Assembly: GCA_007130585.1 (NCBI GenBank)
Contig: SLSE01000166.1
Span: 1 to 6,602, forward strand
Source: Syntrophomonadaceae bacterium
GTDB lineage: Bacteria; Bacillota; Dethiobacteria; DTU022
Length of the DNA stretch: 6,602 bases
Reading direction: 5' to 3'
Positions within the stretch are counted from its first letter, which is position 1, and every line of letters starts with the position of its first letter. The notes beneath the pieces were generated by a model. It was given only the letters and a program-made list of their open reading frames with translations. It was not told the DNA's origin and did no database searches. Shown piece by piece: positions 1-6,109 of the stretch. Both the position numbers and the translations under genes were made by a program.

Positions 1-206
1 AGGTAATTCAAAAGACCCCTTCTGCGTCCGACCATTTTCAGCAAACCGCGCTGAGAGTGATAATCTTTTTTGTGGGTTTTTAAATGTTCTGTGAGGTAAT
101 TGATTCTTGCTGTCAGCAGGGCAATTTGCACTTCCGGTGAACCCGTATCTCCCTCATGTCTTTTGTGAAGATCAATAATCTCCTGTTTCTTCTCCTGATC
201 AAACAT
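1..206 (-). CDS. rpsO: 30S ribosomal protein S15, partial (C-terminus beyond left edge)
   Basis: S15 is a primary 16S rRNA-binding protein of the 30S platform and contacts the three-way junction h20/h21/h22. The visible 68 codons plus two bases start MFDQEKKQEIIDL and include the family signature HEGDTGSPEVQ (residues 17-27), the helix with His-41, His-45, Asp-48 and Ser-51 used for rRNA contact, and the basic GLLKMVGRRRGLL segment near residues 54-66. S15 is normally about 89 residues, so roughly 20 residues lie outside the window. Residue 52 is Gln where many homologues have Arg (S-R-R-G-L-L). The ATG at 204-206 is chosen because it gives the standard family N-terminus; a GGGAGG Shine-Dalgarno lies upstream at an unusually long 13-nt spacing, filled by a small hairpin. 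It is the last gene seen in the operon, 85 nt after ribF. Identity is certain from the sequence. Confidence 0.97.
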   Translation of the reverse strand, partial: MFDQEKKQEIIDLHKRHEGDTGSPEVQIALLTARINYLTEHLKTHKKDYHSQRGLLKMVGRRRGLLNY

Positions 207-286
207 AGTATTGCATACTCCTCCCATTTTTTTAATCGCCGTCAGCCAGGTATAGCGTCGGGAAGTCGCTGTACCGAGCAAACGGT
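207..286 (-). promoter_or_regulatory. Structured rpsO leader, candidate S15 autoregulatory element
   Basis: The ribF-rpsO gap can fold in the transcript. A stem pairs 275-267 with 257-249 (GGUA and AGCG against CGCU and UACC, one C-A mismatch), leaving a 9-nt loop ACUUCCCGA. Loop bases 265-259 (CUUCCCG) can pair with 226-220 (UGGGAGG), which is the Shine-Dalgarno, over seven contiguous positions including two G-U pairs. The linker ends in seven A residues (233-227), as is common in the crossing loop of H-type pseudoknots. A second small hairpin, AGUAU-GCA-AUACU (219-207), fills the space between Shine-Dalgarno and ATG. S15 of several bacteria is known to repress its own mRNA through structured leaders, including a pseudoknot in E. 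coli. That this leader binds S15 is inference; the pairings are read directly but were not energy-scored. Confidence 0.5.
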
Positions 287-291
287 TCAAA

Positions 292-1287
292 CTATTGTGA
301 TTTTAGCACAGAACAACCAGCTTGTAAAGATTGGATGCTGCCAATTTTTCCCTGTTTAAACAGCCTGATCAATTCCCTGCTCTTTTCGATGTCCGCGGTA
401 ATCTGTTCTTTTAAATGCAGGGGGGAACTGAATGTCCGCGTGTCGCGCAGTTTTTCCAGGAAACAAAGCCGGATTTCGCGGTTGTAAATAGTACCGTTAA
501 AATCGAGGATGTGGGTTTCCACTGCCGTGTCGTGACGGGCAAAAGTGGGCCGCGAACCAACATTGGTAACCCCGTAGAGGATATTTTCTTCAAGCTTACC
601 GACGGCCGTCAGGTAAACACCCTTTCCCGGCCAGAGCAGGCGGGGATTGGCAGCTATATTGGCTGTCGGGTAGACCATGGTTTTGCCGATCCCGTAGCCC
701 CTGACTACCCGTCCCTGCCTGAAAAAGTAGTACCTTAACAGCTCGGCCGCCTCGCTGACGTCACCGCTTAACAGCAGCGACCTGATTAAGGAACTGCTCA
801 CTGCTTTTCCTTCAAACTTCAGCATGGAGCTGATTTCAACTCTAAAGCCCAGTTCTTTCCCCCAGTAGAGCAGGGTGTCGGAGCTGCCGGCGCCCTGGCG
901 GCCGAAAGAGTAATCTTCGCCGACAAATACCCCTTTAACGCCCAGTTTTCCAACCAGGATCCGGCGGACAAACTGTTCCGGCGAAAAAGAGGAAATTTCC
1001 GGGCTGAAAGGCTGGACGATCATGAAATCAAGCCCCAGCTCGGCCATAATTTCGGCCCGATCGGCAATATCGGTCAGCAGCGTAAAGGGCTGCTCGGGCC
1101 GCAGAGCGATCAGTGGATGAGGGTCGAATACCAGGACACCGCTGGACCCGTTTTCCCGGCGGGCCCTGTTTACCGCTGCCCTGATTATTTCCTGGTGCCC
1201 GCGGTGGACACCGTCAAAATTGCCAAGGGCCAGGTAGAGCGGCTTTGTTCCTTCAGGCAGCCTCTCGGCGCCGTTAATCAGTTCCAT
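292..1287 (-). CDS. ribF: Bifunctional riboflavin kinase / FAD synthetase RibF
   Basis: This cytoplasmic enzyme phosphorylates riboflavin to FMN and then adenylates FMN to FAD. The N-terminal nucleotidyltransferase half shows GNFDGVHRGH (residues 22-31), FDPHP (54-58), VGEDYSFGRQGAG (122-134) and SSSLIR (164-169). The C-terminal flavokinase half shows YPTANI (206-211), NVGSRPTF (242-249) and the probable catalytic Glu-257 in ETHILDF, followed by the usual LEKLRDTRTF segment. The 331-residue length is slightly above the usual ~310, mostly from a C-terminal tail after LIRLFKQGK. The flavokinase loop reads GKTMVYPTAN where most homologues have a form like GRTxGFPTAN. ATG at 1285-1287 is preceded by AAAGGTG (1296-1302) at 8 nt. 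The stop is TAG (292-294). The gene sits between truB and rpsO, its usual place in Bacillota. No FMN riboswitch is visible before it, consistent with operon-level expression. Confidence 0.96.
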   Translation of the reverse strand: MELINGAERLPEGTKPLYLALGNFDGVHRGHQEIIRAAVNRARRENGSSGVLVFDPHPLIALRPEQPFTLLTDIADRAEIMAELGLDFMIVQPFSPEISSFSPEQFVRRILVGKLGVKGVFVGEDYSFGRQGAGSSDTLLYWGKELGFRVEISSMLKFEGKAVSSSLIRSLLLSGDVSEAAELLRYYFFRQGRVVRGYGIGKTMVYPTANIAANPRLLWPGKGVYLTAVGKLEENILYGVTNVGSRPTFARHDTAVETHILDFNGTIYNREIRLCFLEKLRDTRTFSSPLHLKEQITADIEKSRELIRLFKQGKIGSIQSLQAGCSVLKSQ

Positions 1288-1310
1288 CCTGCCAGCACCT
1301 TTCTTCCGAA

Positions 1311-1335
1311 ACCGGCTTGTTTTTACAGTGCCGGT
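1311..1335 (-). other. Hairpin in the truB-ribF gap
   Basis: The 75-nt gap between truB and ribF (1288-1362) contains a 6-bp inverted repeat, ACCGGC (1335-1330 in transcript direction) and GCCGGU (1316-1311), with a 13-nt A-rich loop. Only three U residues follow it, so it is not a convincing intrinsic terminator. The downstream arm GCCGG (1316-1312) could alternatively pair with CUGGC (1295-1291), which lies between the ribF Shine-Dalgarno and its ATG. The element could modulate ribF initiation, be an RNA-processing site, or be chance. Apart from this hairpin and the ribF ribosome-binding site the gap shows nothing else recognisable. Confidence 0.3.
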
Positions 1336-1362
1336 ATAATATGGACATAACGGGCATATAAT

Positions 1363-2277
1363 TCAGGACTCCAGGTATTTAAGCGTTTTCAGACGCGGCC
1401 TGCCTTCGCCTTCAAGCAGGGCAGCCAGGGCTTTAAAACCGCCCTCCCGGTCGTATACCCTGATCGGGGTTCCCGGCAGTAACCCGGCCGGTATATCGCC
1501 GGAGAGAAGATTTATAATCAGCCCGTTTTTAAGAGCTTCCACCTGCCCGCTTTCAAGTCTTAGCTCCGGGAATTGAAGCAGGGATTTATCCATGGGCTGC
1601 ACCATTTCTGCAGCCCGGTCCTGTTCCGCCATTTCTGCCGCTTCCGGTAAAGTATATGCATCCTCCAGGCGGAACGGGCCTACCGCGGTTCTCTCCAGCG
1701 CGGAAAGATAGGCTCCGCAGCCCAGCTCAGCGCCGATATCTACGGCCAGGGTCCTGATATAGGTACCTTTTGAGCACTCGACCCGAATACTTAAGTGTGG
1801 TTCGCTTCCGGGATCGAAATGAATAAGCTCAATATCATATATTGTGGCCCTTCTTATTTTGCGGGGGACTTCTTTCCCTTTCCTGGTCCAGTGGTAAAGC
1901 GGTTTGCCCCGGTGCTTGACAGCCGAATAGTACGGGGGCAGCTGTTCGATTTCGCCCTTAAACTTAAACACGGCTTCCTCCACCTGTTCGCGGTTTAGTT
2001 CCGGCAGGCTGGCGTCTTCGATGATTTCCCCTTCGGCATCGCCGGTGACGGTGCTTTTCCCCAGGACAATCCCGGCCCGGTAGGTTTTCGGGAGCTCAAT
2101 AATATATTCCGTCAGGCGGGTGGCCCGCCCCAAACAAACGGGCAGAACGCCGGTTGCCAGGGGATCCAGGGTTCCGGTATGTCCTGCCTTTGATCCGGGA
2201 AATATTTTTCGGACGGCCTGTACGGCAGAGCTGGAGGTCATGCCGGCCGGTTTATTAATAACAATAATTCCGTCCAC
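1363..2277 (-). CDS. truB: tRNA pseudouridine(55) synthase TruB
   Basis: TruB isomerises uridine 55 in the T-arm of most tRNAs to pseudouridine and also acts as a tRNA folding chaperone. The sequence has the family motifs in order: NKPAGMTS (8-15), GHTGTLDPLATGVL (32-45) with the catalytic Asp-38, KTY (64-66) with the active-site Tyr-66, PPYYSAVK (114-121), and CSKGTYIRTL (168-177). The last ~75 residues match the position of the TruB C-terminal RNA-binding (PUA-like) domain. At 304 residues it is a normal length for Bacillota. The start is GTG at 2275-2277, chosen because it directly precedes the conserved DGIIVINKPAG N-terminus and has AAGGAG (2285-2290) at 7 nt. That Shine-Dalgarno touches the nrnA stop codon and lies in a hairpin, suggesting translational coupling. 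The stop is TGA. Confidence 0.97.
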   Translation of the reverse strand: MDGIIVINKPAGMTSSSAVQAVRKIFPGSKAGHTGTLDPLATGVLPVCLGRATRLTEYIIELPKTYRAGIVLGKSTVTGDAEGEIIEDASLPELNREQVEEAVFKFKGEIEQLPPYYSAVKHRGKPLYHWTRKGKEVPRKIRRATIYDIELIHFDPGSEPHLSIRVECSKGTYIRTLAVDIGAELGCGAYLSALERTAVGPFRLEDAYTLPEAAEMAEQDRAAEMVQPMDKSLLQFPELRLESGQVEALKNGLIINLLSGDIPAGLLPGTPIRVYDREGGFKALAALLEGEGRPRLKTLKYLES

Positions 2278-2293
2278 TGAAGTACTCCTTCAG
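2277..2293 (-). promoter_or_regulatory. Hairpin enclosing the truB Shine-Dalgarno and nrnA stop
   Basis: In the transcript CUGAAG (2293-2288) and CUUCAG (2282-2277) form a perfect 6-bp stem around the 5-nt loop GAGUA. The stem and loop contain the truB Shine-Dalgarno AAGGAG (2290-2285), the nrnA stop codon UGA (2292-2290) in the 5' arm, and the first base of the truB GUG start at the end of the 3' arm. A ribosome finishing nrnA would cover and open this stem, freeing the truB site. This is the expected geometry for translational coupling; the pairing is seen, the function is inferred. Confidence 0.5.
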
Positions 2294-3261
2294 GCCGTTA
2301 ATTCATTTAACATGTCCCGGGCTTCGGCCAGCACCCTGCTCTTGGCAGTTTCAAAATCTCCCTGCAGGCGGCAGCCGGCCGCCCTGATATGTCCCCCGCC
2401 GTTTAACCTGCCCGCCAGTTCGCTGGCATCAAGAGTTTTCGACCGGAAGCCGACCTTTACTTCGCTGTCGCTCTCGACATAAAAAAGTATTCCCAGCTCG
2501 ACCCCTTCAATATTACGGGTGTAGTTGACAATGCCTTCCAGGTCGTCGGTGGAGGCCCCGGTCCGTTCCCTGATATCTTTACTTAAAGCCATCACGGCTA
2601 TTTTACGTTCTTCGTACATTTCCAGCCCGGAAAGGGCTTCTTTCAACAGGATATAAAAAGACAGCGGCCTTTCGTCAAAAATCTTTTGCGATATGGCGCC
2701 CGGGTTTAAACCGTGCTCCAGCAGTTCAGCGATCACCCGGTGGGTGGAAGGTGTAGTGTTTTCATACTTGAAGGAACCTGTATCGGTGGAAATCGCCACA
2801 TACAGCGCCTCTGCAATGCCCTGATCGAGCTCGACCTGCAGCTCCTCAAGAAGGTTATAGACAATTTCTCCTGTCGCCGCAGCAGTGGAATCAATATAGT
2901 TCAGGGTCCCGAAACGCTGGTTGGTAACATGGTGATCGATGTTGATCACAGTTTTGCTTTCCATTACAGCATCCCTGAACAATCCCATCCGGTCGGGATC
3001 GCTGCTGTCGAGGACTACAACCGTCATCCCCGGATCAACAGGGACAGGCTCATGCCCGATCGACTCCGTTCCCTCCAGGTATTTGTACATGAAGGGAATT
3101 TTTCCGGGCGTAAAGAGCCTCACCTTTTTGCCCATTTTACGCAATCCCTCTCCCATGGCCAAAAGGGAACCGATACTGTCCCCGTCGGGAAGCATGTGCG
3201 AGATCAGGATGAAGGATTCTTCATTTTTAAAGGTTTCAATTATCTTTGCTCGATCGGTCAT
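2290..3261 (-). CDS. nrnA: DHH/DHHA1 phosphoesterase, NrnA-type nanoRNase / pAp phosphatase
   Basis: NrnA-family enzymes use two metal ions to degrade 2-5-nt RNAs left by other RNases and, in several Bacillota, remove the 3'-phosphate of pAp. The DHH domain shows motif I HMLPDGDSIGS (22-32, metal ligands His-22, Asp-26, Asp-28), motif II VVVLDSSD (81-88, Asp-85), motif III DHH (109-111) and motif IV STDTGSF (158-164, Asp-160). The C-terminal DHHA1 substrate-binding domain ends with the GGGH motif (288-291). All expected catalytic residues are present and 323 residues is typical. The ATG at 3259-3261 lies inside the end of rbfA; no ATG, GTG or TTG occurs shortly after it, so this start is required to keep motif I. 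Its Shine-Dalgarno is weak (AAGAAGAG around 3271-3280), so translation may depend on ribosomes arriving through rbfA. A gene of this family between rbfA and truB is common in clostridia. Exact substrate preference cannot be read from sequence. Confidence 0.92.
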   Translation of the reverse strand: MTDRAKIIETFKNEESFILISHMLPDGDSIGSLLAMGEGLRKMGKKVRLFTPGKIPFMYKYLEGTESIGHEPVPVDPGMTVVVLDSSDPDRMGLFRDAVMESKTVINIDHHVTNQRFGTLNYIDSTAAATGEIVYNLLEELQVELDQGIAEALYVAISTDTGSFKYENTTPSTHRVIAELLEHGLNPGAISQKIFDERPLSFYILLKEALSGLEMYEERKIAVMALSKDIRERTGASTDDLEGIVNYTRNIEGVELGILFYVESDSEVKVGFRSKTLDASELAGRLNGGGHIRAAGCRLQGDFETAKSRVLAEARDMLNELTA

Positions 3262-3619
3262 TTTCGCTGTTCTCTTCTTTTTTTAATGATCTGATTACGC
3301 TTTCGATATATGCTCCGTATTCTATGGATGTATCCAGGAAAAAGCTGATTTCCGGGGTATATCTTAGCCGGACCCGCTTTCCGATAATGCTGCGGATAAA
3401 TCCCGATGCGCCGATCAGGGTCTGCAGGGTTTCCTCTTTTTCCTGATCGGTACCGTATATACTGACATAAACGGACGCGTAGCGCAGGTCCCTGGAAAGT
3501 TCGACACCTGTTACGCTGGTCATTCCTGCCACCCGGGGATCTTTTAGTTCTTTGCTGATTACCTGGCTCACTTCTTTTTTGATCTGTTCAGCGACCCGCC
3601 GTACCCGATTCTCTGACAT
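3236..3619 (-). CDS. rbfA: 30S ribosome-binding factor A
   Basis: RbfA binds the immature 30S subunit near the 5' helix of 16S rRNA and helps late maturation. The 127-residue product shows the KH-like fold pattern of the family: an N-terminal helix with RVRRVAEQIKKEVSQVI (5-21), KDPRV (26-30), the strand VELSRDLRYASVYVS (39-53), the helix-kink-helix with the family A-x-G at 71-73, and RLRYTPEISFFLD (84-96). The charged, Ser/Asn/Lys-rich tail (about 111-127) extends past the conserved fold and is the part that overlaps nrnA by 26 nt. The start is ATG at 3617-3619 behind a very strong GGGAGGGTG (3624-3632), with GGAGG 7 nt from the ATG. The stop is TGA. The 50-nt gap from infB has this ribosome-binding site and no clear promoter or terminator. 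Confidence 0.96.
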   Translation of the reverse strand: MSENRVRRVAEQIKKEVSQVISKELKDPRVAGMTSVTGVELSRDLRYASVYVSIYGTDQEKEETLQTLIGASGFIRSIIGKRVRLRYTPEISFFLDTSIEYGAYIESVIRSLKKEENSENDRSSKDN

Positions 3620-3669
3620 GTGACACCCTCCCTGTTAGAACTATAATACGGCGTAAGGATAGGATCTTG

Positions 3670-5790
3670 TTATCGCGCCACCTGCTCGATGTTATAGGCT
3701 TCAATAATATCGCCTACGTGGAGATCATTAAAGTTTTCCAGCAGAATGCCGCATTCATAACCGGTCAGTACTTCGCGGACATCATCCTTGAACCTTTTCA
3801 GGGAATCTATTTTCCCGGAGTCAAGGACAACTGTGCCGTCCCTGATTACCCTGACCATGGCGTTACGGGTGATCTTGCCTTCAATTACGTAGCATCCGGC
3901 AATGTTACCGAGGCGTGATACTTTAAAAAGCTCTCTTACCTCGGCCTGACCGAGGACAACTTCCTTCATAACCGGCTTGAGCAGCCCGGTTACAGCATTT
4001 TTAATATCTTCTATCGCTTCATAAATAATCCTGTAAAGCCTTATGTCAACCTTGTCCTGTTCCGCAAGTTTGCGGGCATTGGCATCGGGCCTGACATTAA
4101 AGCCGATCACAATAGCGTTGGAAGCTGAAGCGAGCATAATGTCCGATTCATTTATGGCGCCTACGCCGGTGTGGATAATTCTAATCTGAACTTCTTCCAG
4201 GCTCAACTTGGAGAGCGCGTCCTGGACCGCTTCAAGAGAGCCCTGGACATCCGCTTTCAAAATCAGGTTAAGGTCTTTTACCTCCCCTTCCTGGATCTGC
4301 TTGAAGAGGTCATCGAGAGTTACCCTCTGAACGCGGCGGCTGACCTCTTTTAGCTTGGTAGCTCTTTTCCCGGCAACCTGCCTGGCAACTCTTTCATCAG
4401 CTACAACCTGGAAACGGTCTCCTGCCAGCGGAACATCATTTAAACCGAGGATTTCGACAGGAGTCGACGGCCCGGCAGTTTCAATCCGCTCGCCGCGGTC
4501 ATTGATCATGGCCCTGATTTTTCCGGATATAGAGCCGCATATAATCGAGTCTCCCACCCTGATGGTTCCGTCCTGGACCAGTACGGTGGCGACAGGTCCG
4601 CGGCCCCGATCAAGGTTAGCCTCGATTACCGAGCCCCGGGCGGGGCGATCCGGACAGGCTTTTAACTCGCCTACTTCAGCCAGCAGCAGGATCATTTCCA
4701 GGAGTTCCTCTATCCCCTCACCGGTAATGGCGCTCACATTTACGCAAATAGTGTCGCCTCCCCATTCTTCGGAAACCAGGCCGTGTTCGGAAAGCTGCTG
4801 TTTGACCCGGTCCGGGTTTGCATTGGGTTTATCGACCTTGTTAAGGGCAACCATAATCGGTACCTGGGCGGCCTTAACGTGATTAATCGCCTCAACCGTC
4901 TGGGGCATAACGCCGTCATCGGCGGCCACCACCAGCACAGCTATATCAGTAACCTGCGCTCCCCTGGCTCTCATAGCTGTAAAAGCTTCGTGACCGGGAG
5001 TATCTAAAAATACGATCTGCTTGTCGTTTACATCAACCTGGTAAGCGCCGATATGCTGGGTAATACCGCCCACCTCGCCGTCTGTTACCTTGGAGCTCCT
5101 GATTGAGTCGAGCAGCGATGTCTTGCCGTGATCTACGTGACCGAGAACGGTAACCACCGGCTTGCGCAGGACTTCCTGTTTATCGTCTTCGCATACTGCC
5201 AGCAGTTCTTCTTCGACCGGATCTTCCACATAATTTACGTCAAAACCGTATTCTTCGGCGAGCAGTTCTACCGATTCGGGGCTGAGCGGCTGATTCAGGC
5301 TGGCCATAACCCCCATCTCCATCAGGTATTTAATTACCTCGGTGGAAGGCACGTTGAAATGTCCCGCCAGTTCTGCAACCGTGACCTGACCCTCAAGCCT
5401 GATTTTCGGTTTCCGCGCTTTCAGGGCGGCTGCTCTTTTTTCTTCCTGGATAGCTTTTCGGGCCTTGCGGCTGGGAGCTGCTTTTTCCTCTTCCGGGGGC
5501 TTATCTATTTTCGGGGCGGGCCCGGCAGCCGGTTTTTCCTGATCTGCCTTAACTTTGGTTTCTTTAACCGCTTCTTTTTTAGTTTCTTTTTTTGCTTCAG
5601 CGGCAGTTTCCGCGGCAGGCCTGCCTGCTGTTTCCCCGGTTAAAATAGACATTACTTTTTTAGCCTCGTCGTCGCTCAGGGTACTCATATGGTTATTAAC
5701 TTTAATATCCATACCCTCCATGACTTCGATCAGCTTCTTGCTGGTTGTCCCCAATTCTTTTGCCAGTTCGTATACTCTTACTTTGCTCAT
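3670..5790 (-). CDS. infB: Translation initiation factor IF-2
   Basis: IF2 is the GTPase that recruits formyl-Met-tRNA to the 30S subunit and promotes 50S joining. The 706-residue product begins MSKVRVYELAKELG, a first IF2-N domain (about 1-50). A Lys/Glu/Ala/Pro-rich flexible linker follows (about 55-128), then a second IF2-N domain (about 130-185). The G domain has G1 GHVDHGKT (217-224), G2 GGITQHIGAY (241-250), G3 DTPGHEAF (263-270), G4 NKVD (317-320) and G5 SAIT (353-356). Domains II, III (from about 500, LKADVQGSLEA at 511-521) and IV (to 706) follow. The reading frame stays open to an ATG at 5835 inside ylxR, but the ATG at 5788-5790 is preferred: it gives the standard N-terminus and has GGAGG (5798-5802) at 7 nt. 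The stop is TAA. Length is close to Bacillus IF2. The gene follows ylxR directly, without ylxQ. Confidence 0.98.
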   Translation of the reverse strand: MSKVRVYELAKELGTTSKKLIEVMEGMDIKVNNHMSTLSDDEAKKVMSILTGETAGRPAAETAAEAKKETKKEAVKETKVKADQEKPAAGPAPKIDKPPEEEKAAPSRKARKAIQEEKRAAALKARKPKIRLEGQVTVAELAGHFNVPSTEVIKYLMEMGVMASLNQPLSPESVELLAEEYGFDVNYVEDPVEEELLAVCEDDKQEVLRKPVVTVLGHVDHGKTSLLDSIRSSKVTDGEVGGITQHIGAYQVDVNDKQIVFLDTPGHEAFTAMRARGAQVTDIAVLVVAADDGVMPQTVEAINHVKAAQVPIMVALNKVDKPNANPDRVKQQLSEHGLVSEEWGGDTICVNVSAITGEGIEELLEMILLLAEVGELKACPDRPARGSVIEANLDRGRGPVATVLVQDGTIRVGDSIICGSISGKIRAMINDRGERIETAGPSTPVEILGLNDVPLAGDRFQVVADERVARQVAGKRATKLKEVSRRVQRVTLDDLFKQIQEGEVKDLNLILKADVQGSLEAVQDALSKLSLEEVQIRIIHTGVGAINESDIMLASASNAIVIGFNVRPDANARKLAEQDKVDIRLYRIIYEAIEDIKNAVTGLLKPVMKEVVLGQAEVRELFKVSRLGNIAGCYVIEGKITRNAMVRVIRDGTVVLDSGKIDSLKRFKDDVREVLTGYECGILLENFNDLHVGDIIEAYNIEQVAR

Positions 5791-5820
5791 TAAAACACCT
5801 CCATAAGGTAAGCCCTCCCC
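5788..5820 (-). promoter_or_regulatory. infB initiation region with possible minicistron
   Basis: The 31-nt ylxR-infB gap carries two Shine-Dalgarno-like sequences. GGAGGTG (5802-5796) is well placed for the infB ATG at 5790. A second, GGGGAGGG (5820-5813), stands about 9 nt before another ATG at 5804-5802, which opens a four-codon frame M-E-V-F ending in TAA (5792-5790). The last A of that stop is the first A of the infB ATG (TAATG). The minicistron runs over the infB Shine-Dalgarno, so its translation could either couple to infB or compete with it. The arrangement is seen; its use is inference and it may be chance. Confidence 0.35.
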
Positions 5821-5821
5821 G

Positions 5822-6109
5822 TCATGATCCTTCAACTTCGCTTTCTTTCTCGAGCATTTCGGTTAATATGCTTACCAGTTCCTCTGAAACGGTTACCTGC
5901 AGGTTCTTATCCAAACGTTTCCCCCTGACTGCATTTTTCAGGCATGCCTGCTGAGGGCAGATGTAGGCGCCCCGGCCCGGCATTTTGCCGCCTGTATCGA
6001 TTGCCACGCTGCCTTCCGGGGTTCTGACCACCCGGATCAGCTCTTTCTTGGGCTTCTTTTGGCGGCAGCCTGTACAGATGCGTAAAGGGGTTTTACGTTT
6101 TTTAATCAT
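5822..6109 (-). CDS. ylxR: YlxR family RNA-binding protein
   Basis: This small basic protein family is encoded between nusA and infB in many bacteria. It binds RNA, and in Bacillus subtilis it has been linked to RNase P RNA and to wider gene regulation. The 95-residue product shows the family pattern RICTGCRQKK (10-19, Cys-12 and Cys-15), the strand LIRVVRTPEG (24-33), the signature GRGAYIC (45-51) and Cys-56, with basic residues spread over the first 60 positions and an acidic end (EKESEVEGS). The start is ATG at 6107-6109: the upstream in-frame ATG at 6172 would add 21 residues not typical of the family and lies well within nusA. AAGG (6114-6117) stands 4 nt upstream and a stronger GGAGG (6122-6126) 12 nt upstream. 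The start overlaps the nusA stop by 8 nt (ATGATTAA), which implies coupling. Which RNA it binds here cannot be told. Confidence 0.93.
   Translation of the reverse strand: MIKKRKTPLRICTGCRQKKPKKELIRVVRTPEGSVAIDTGGKMPGRGAYICPQQACLKNAVRGKRLDKNLQVTVSEELVSILTEMLEKESEVEGS

Noticed and set aside
415..738. 107-codon plus-strand open frame
   Set aside because: It is antisense to the conserved flavokinase half of ribF and shows no motif.
1311..1335. Hairpin considered as an intrinsic terminator between truB and ribF
   Set aside because: It has a 13-nt loop and only three T residues after it on the minus strand, so it lacks the U-run of a terminator.
1322..1340. TATAAT at 1335-1340 with TTTACA at 1322-1327 on the plus strand
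   Set aside because: The two boxes are only 7 nt apart, far short of about 17 nt, no other -35 box is suitably placed, and a promoter here would point antisense into truB.
1288..1362. FMN riboswitch before ribF
   Set aside because: The gap is only 75 nt and lacks the conserved RFN-element junction sequences; it is too short for the aptamer.
2713..3294. 193-codon open frame on the plus strand
   Set aside because: It lies antisense to nrnA, whose catalytic motifs are all intact. The translation has no recognisable domain and follows the third-position bias of the real gene.
4355..4882. 175-codon plus-strand open frame
   Set aside because: It is antisense to the conserved G domain and domain II of IF2 and has no plausible ribosome-binding site or family motif.
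5128..5643. 171-codon plus-strand open frame rich in Phe
   Set aside because: It is antisense to the Lys/Glu-rich linker of infB; the Phe and Leu runs are just the complement of Lys and Glu codons.
5791..5835. Longer infB start at the in-frame ATG at 5835
   Set aside because: It would add 15 atypical residues, overlap ylxR, and ignore the strong GGAGG directly before the ATG at 5790.
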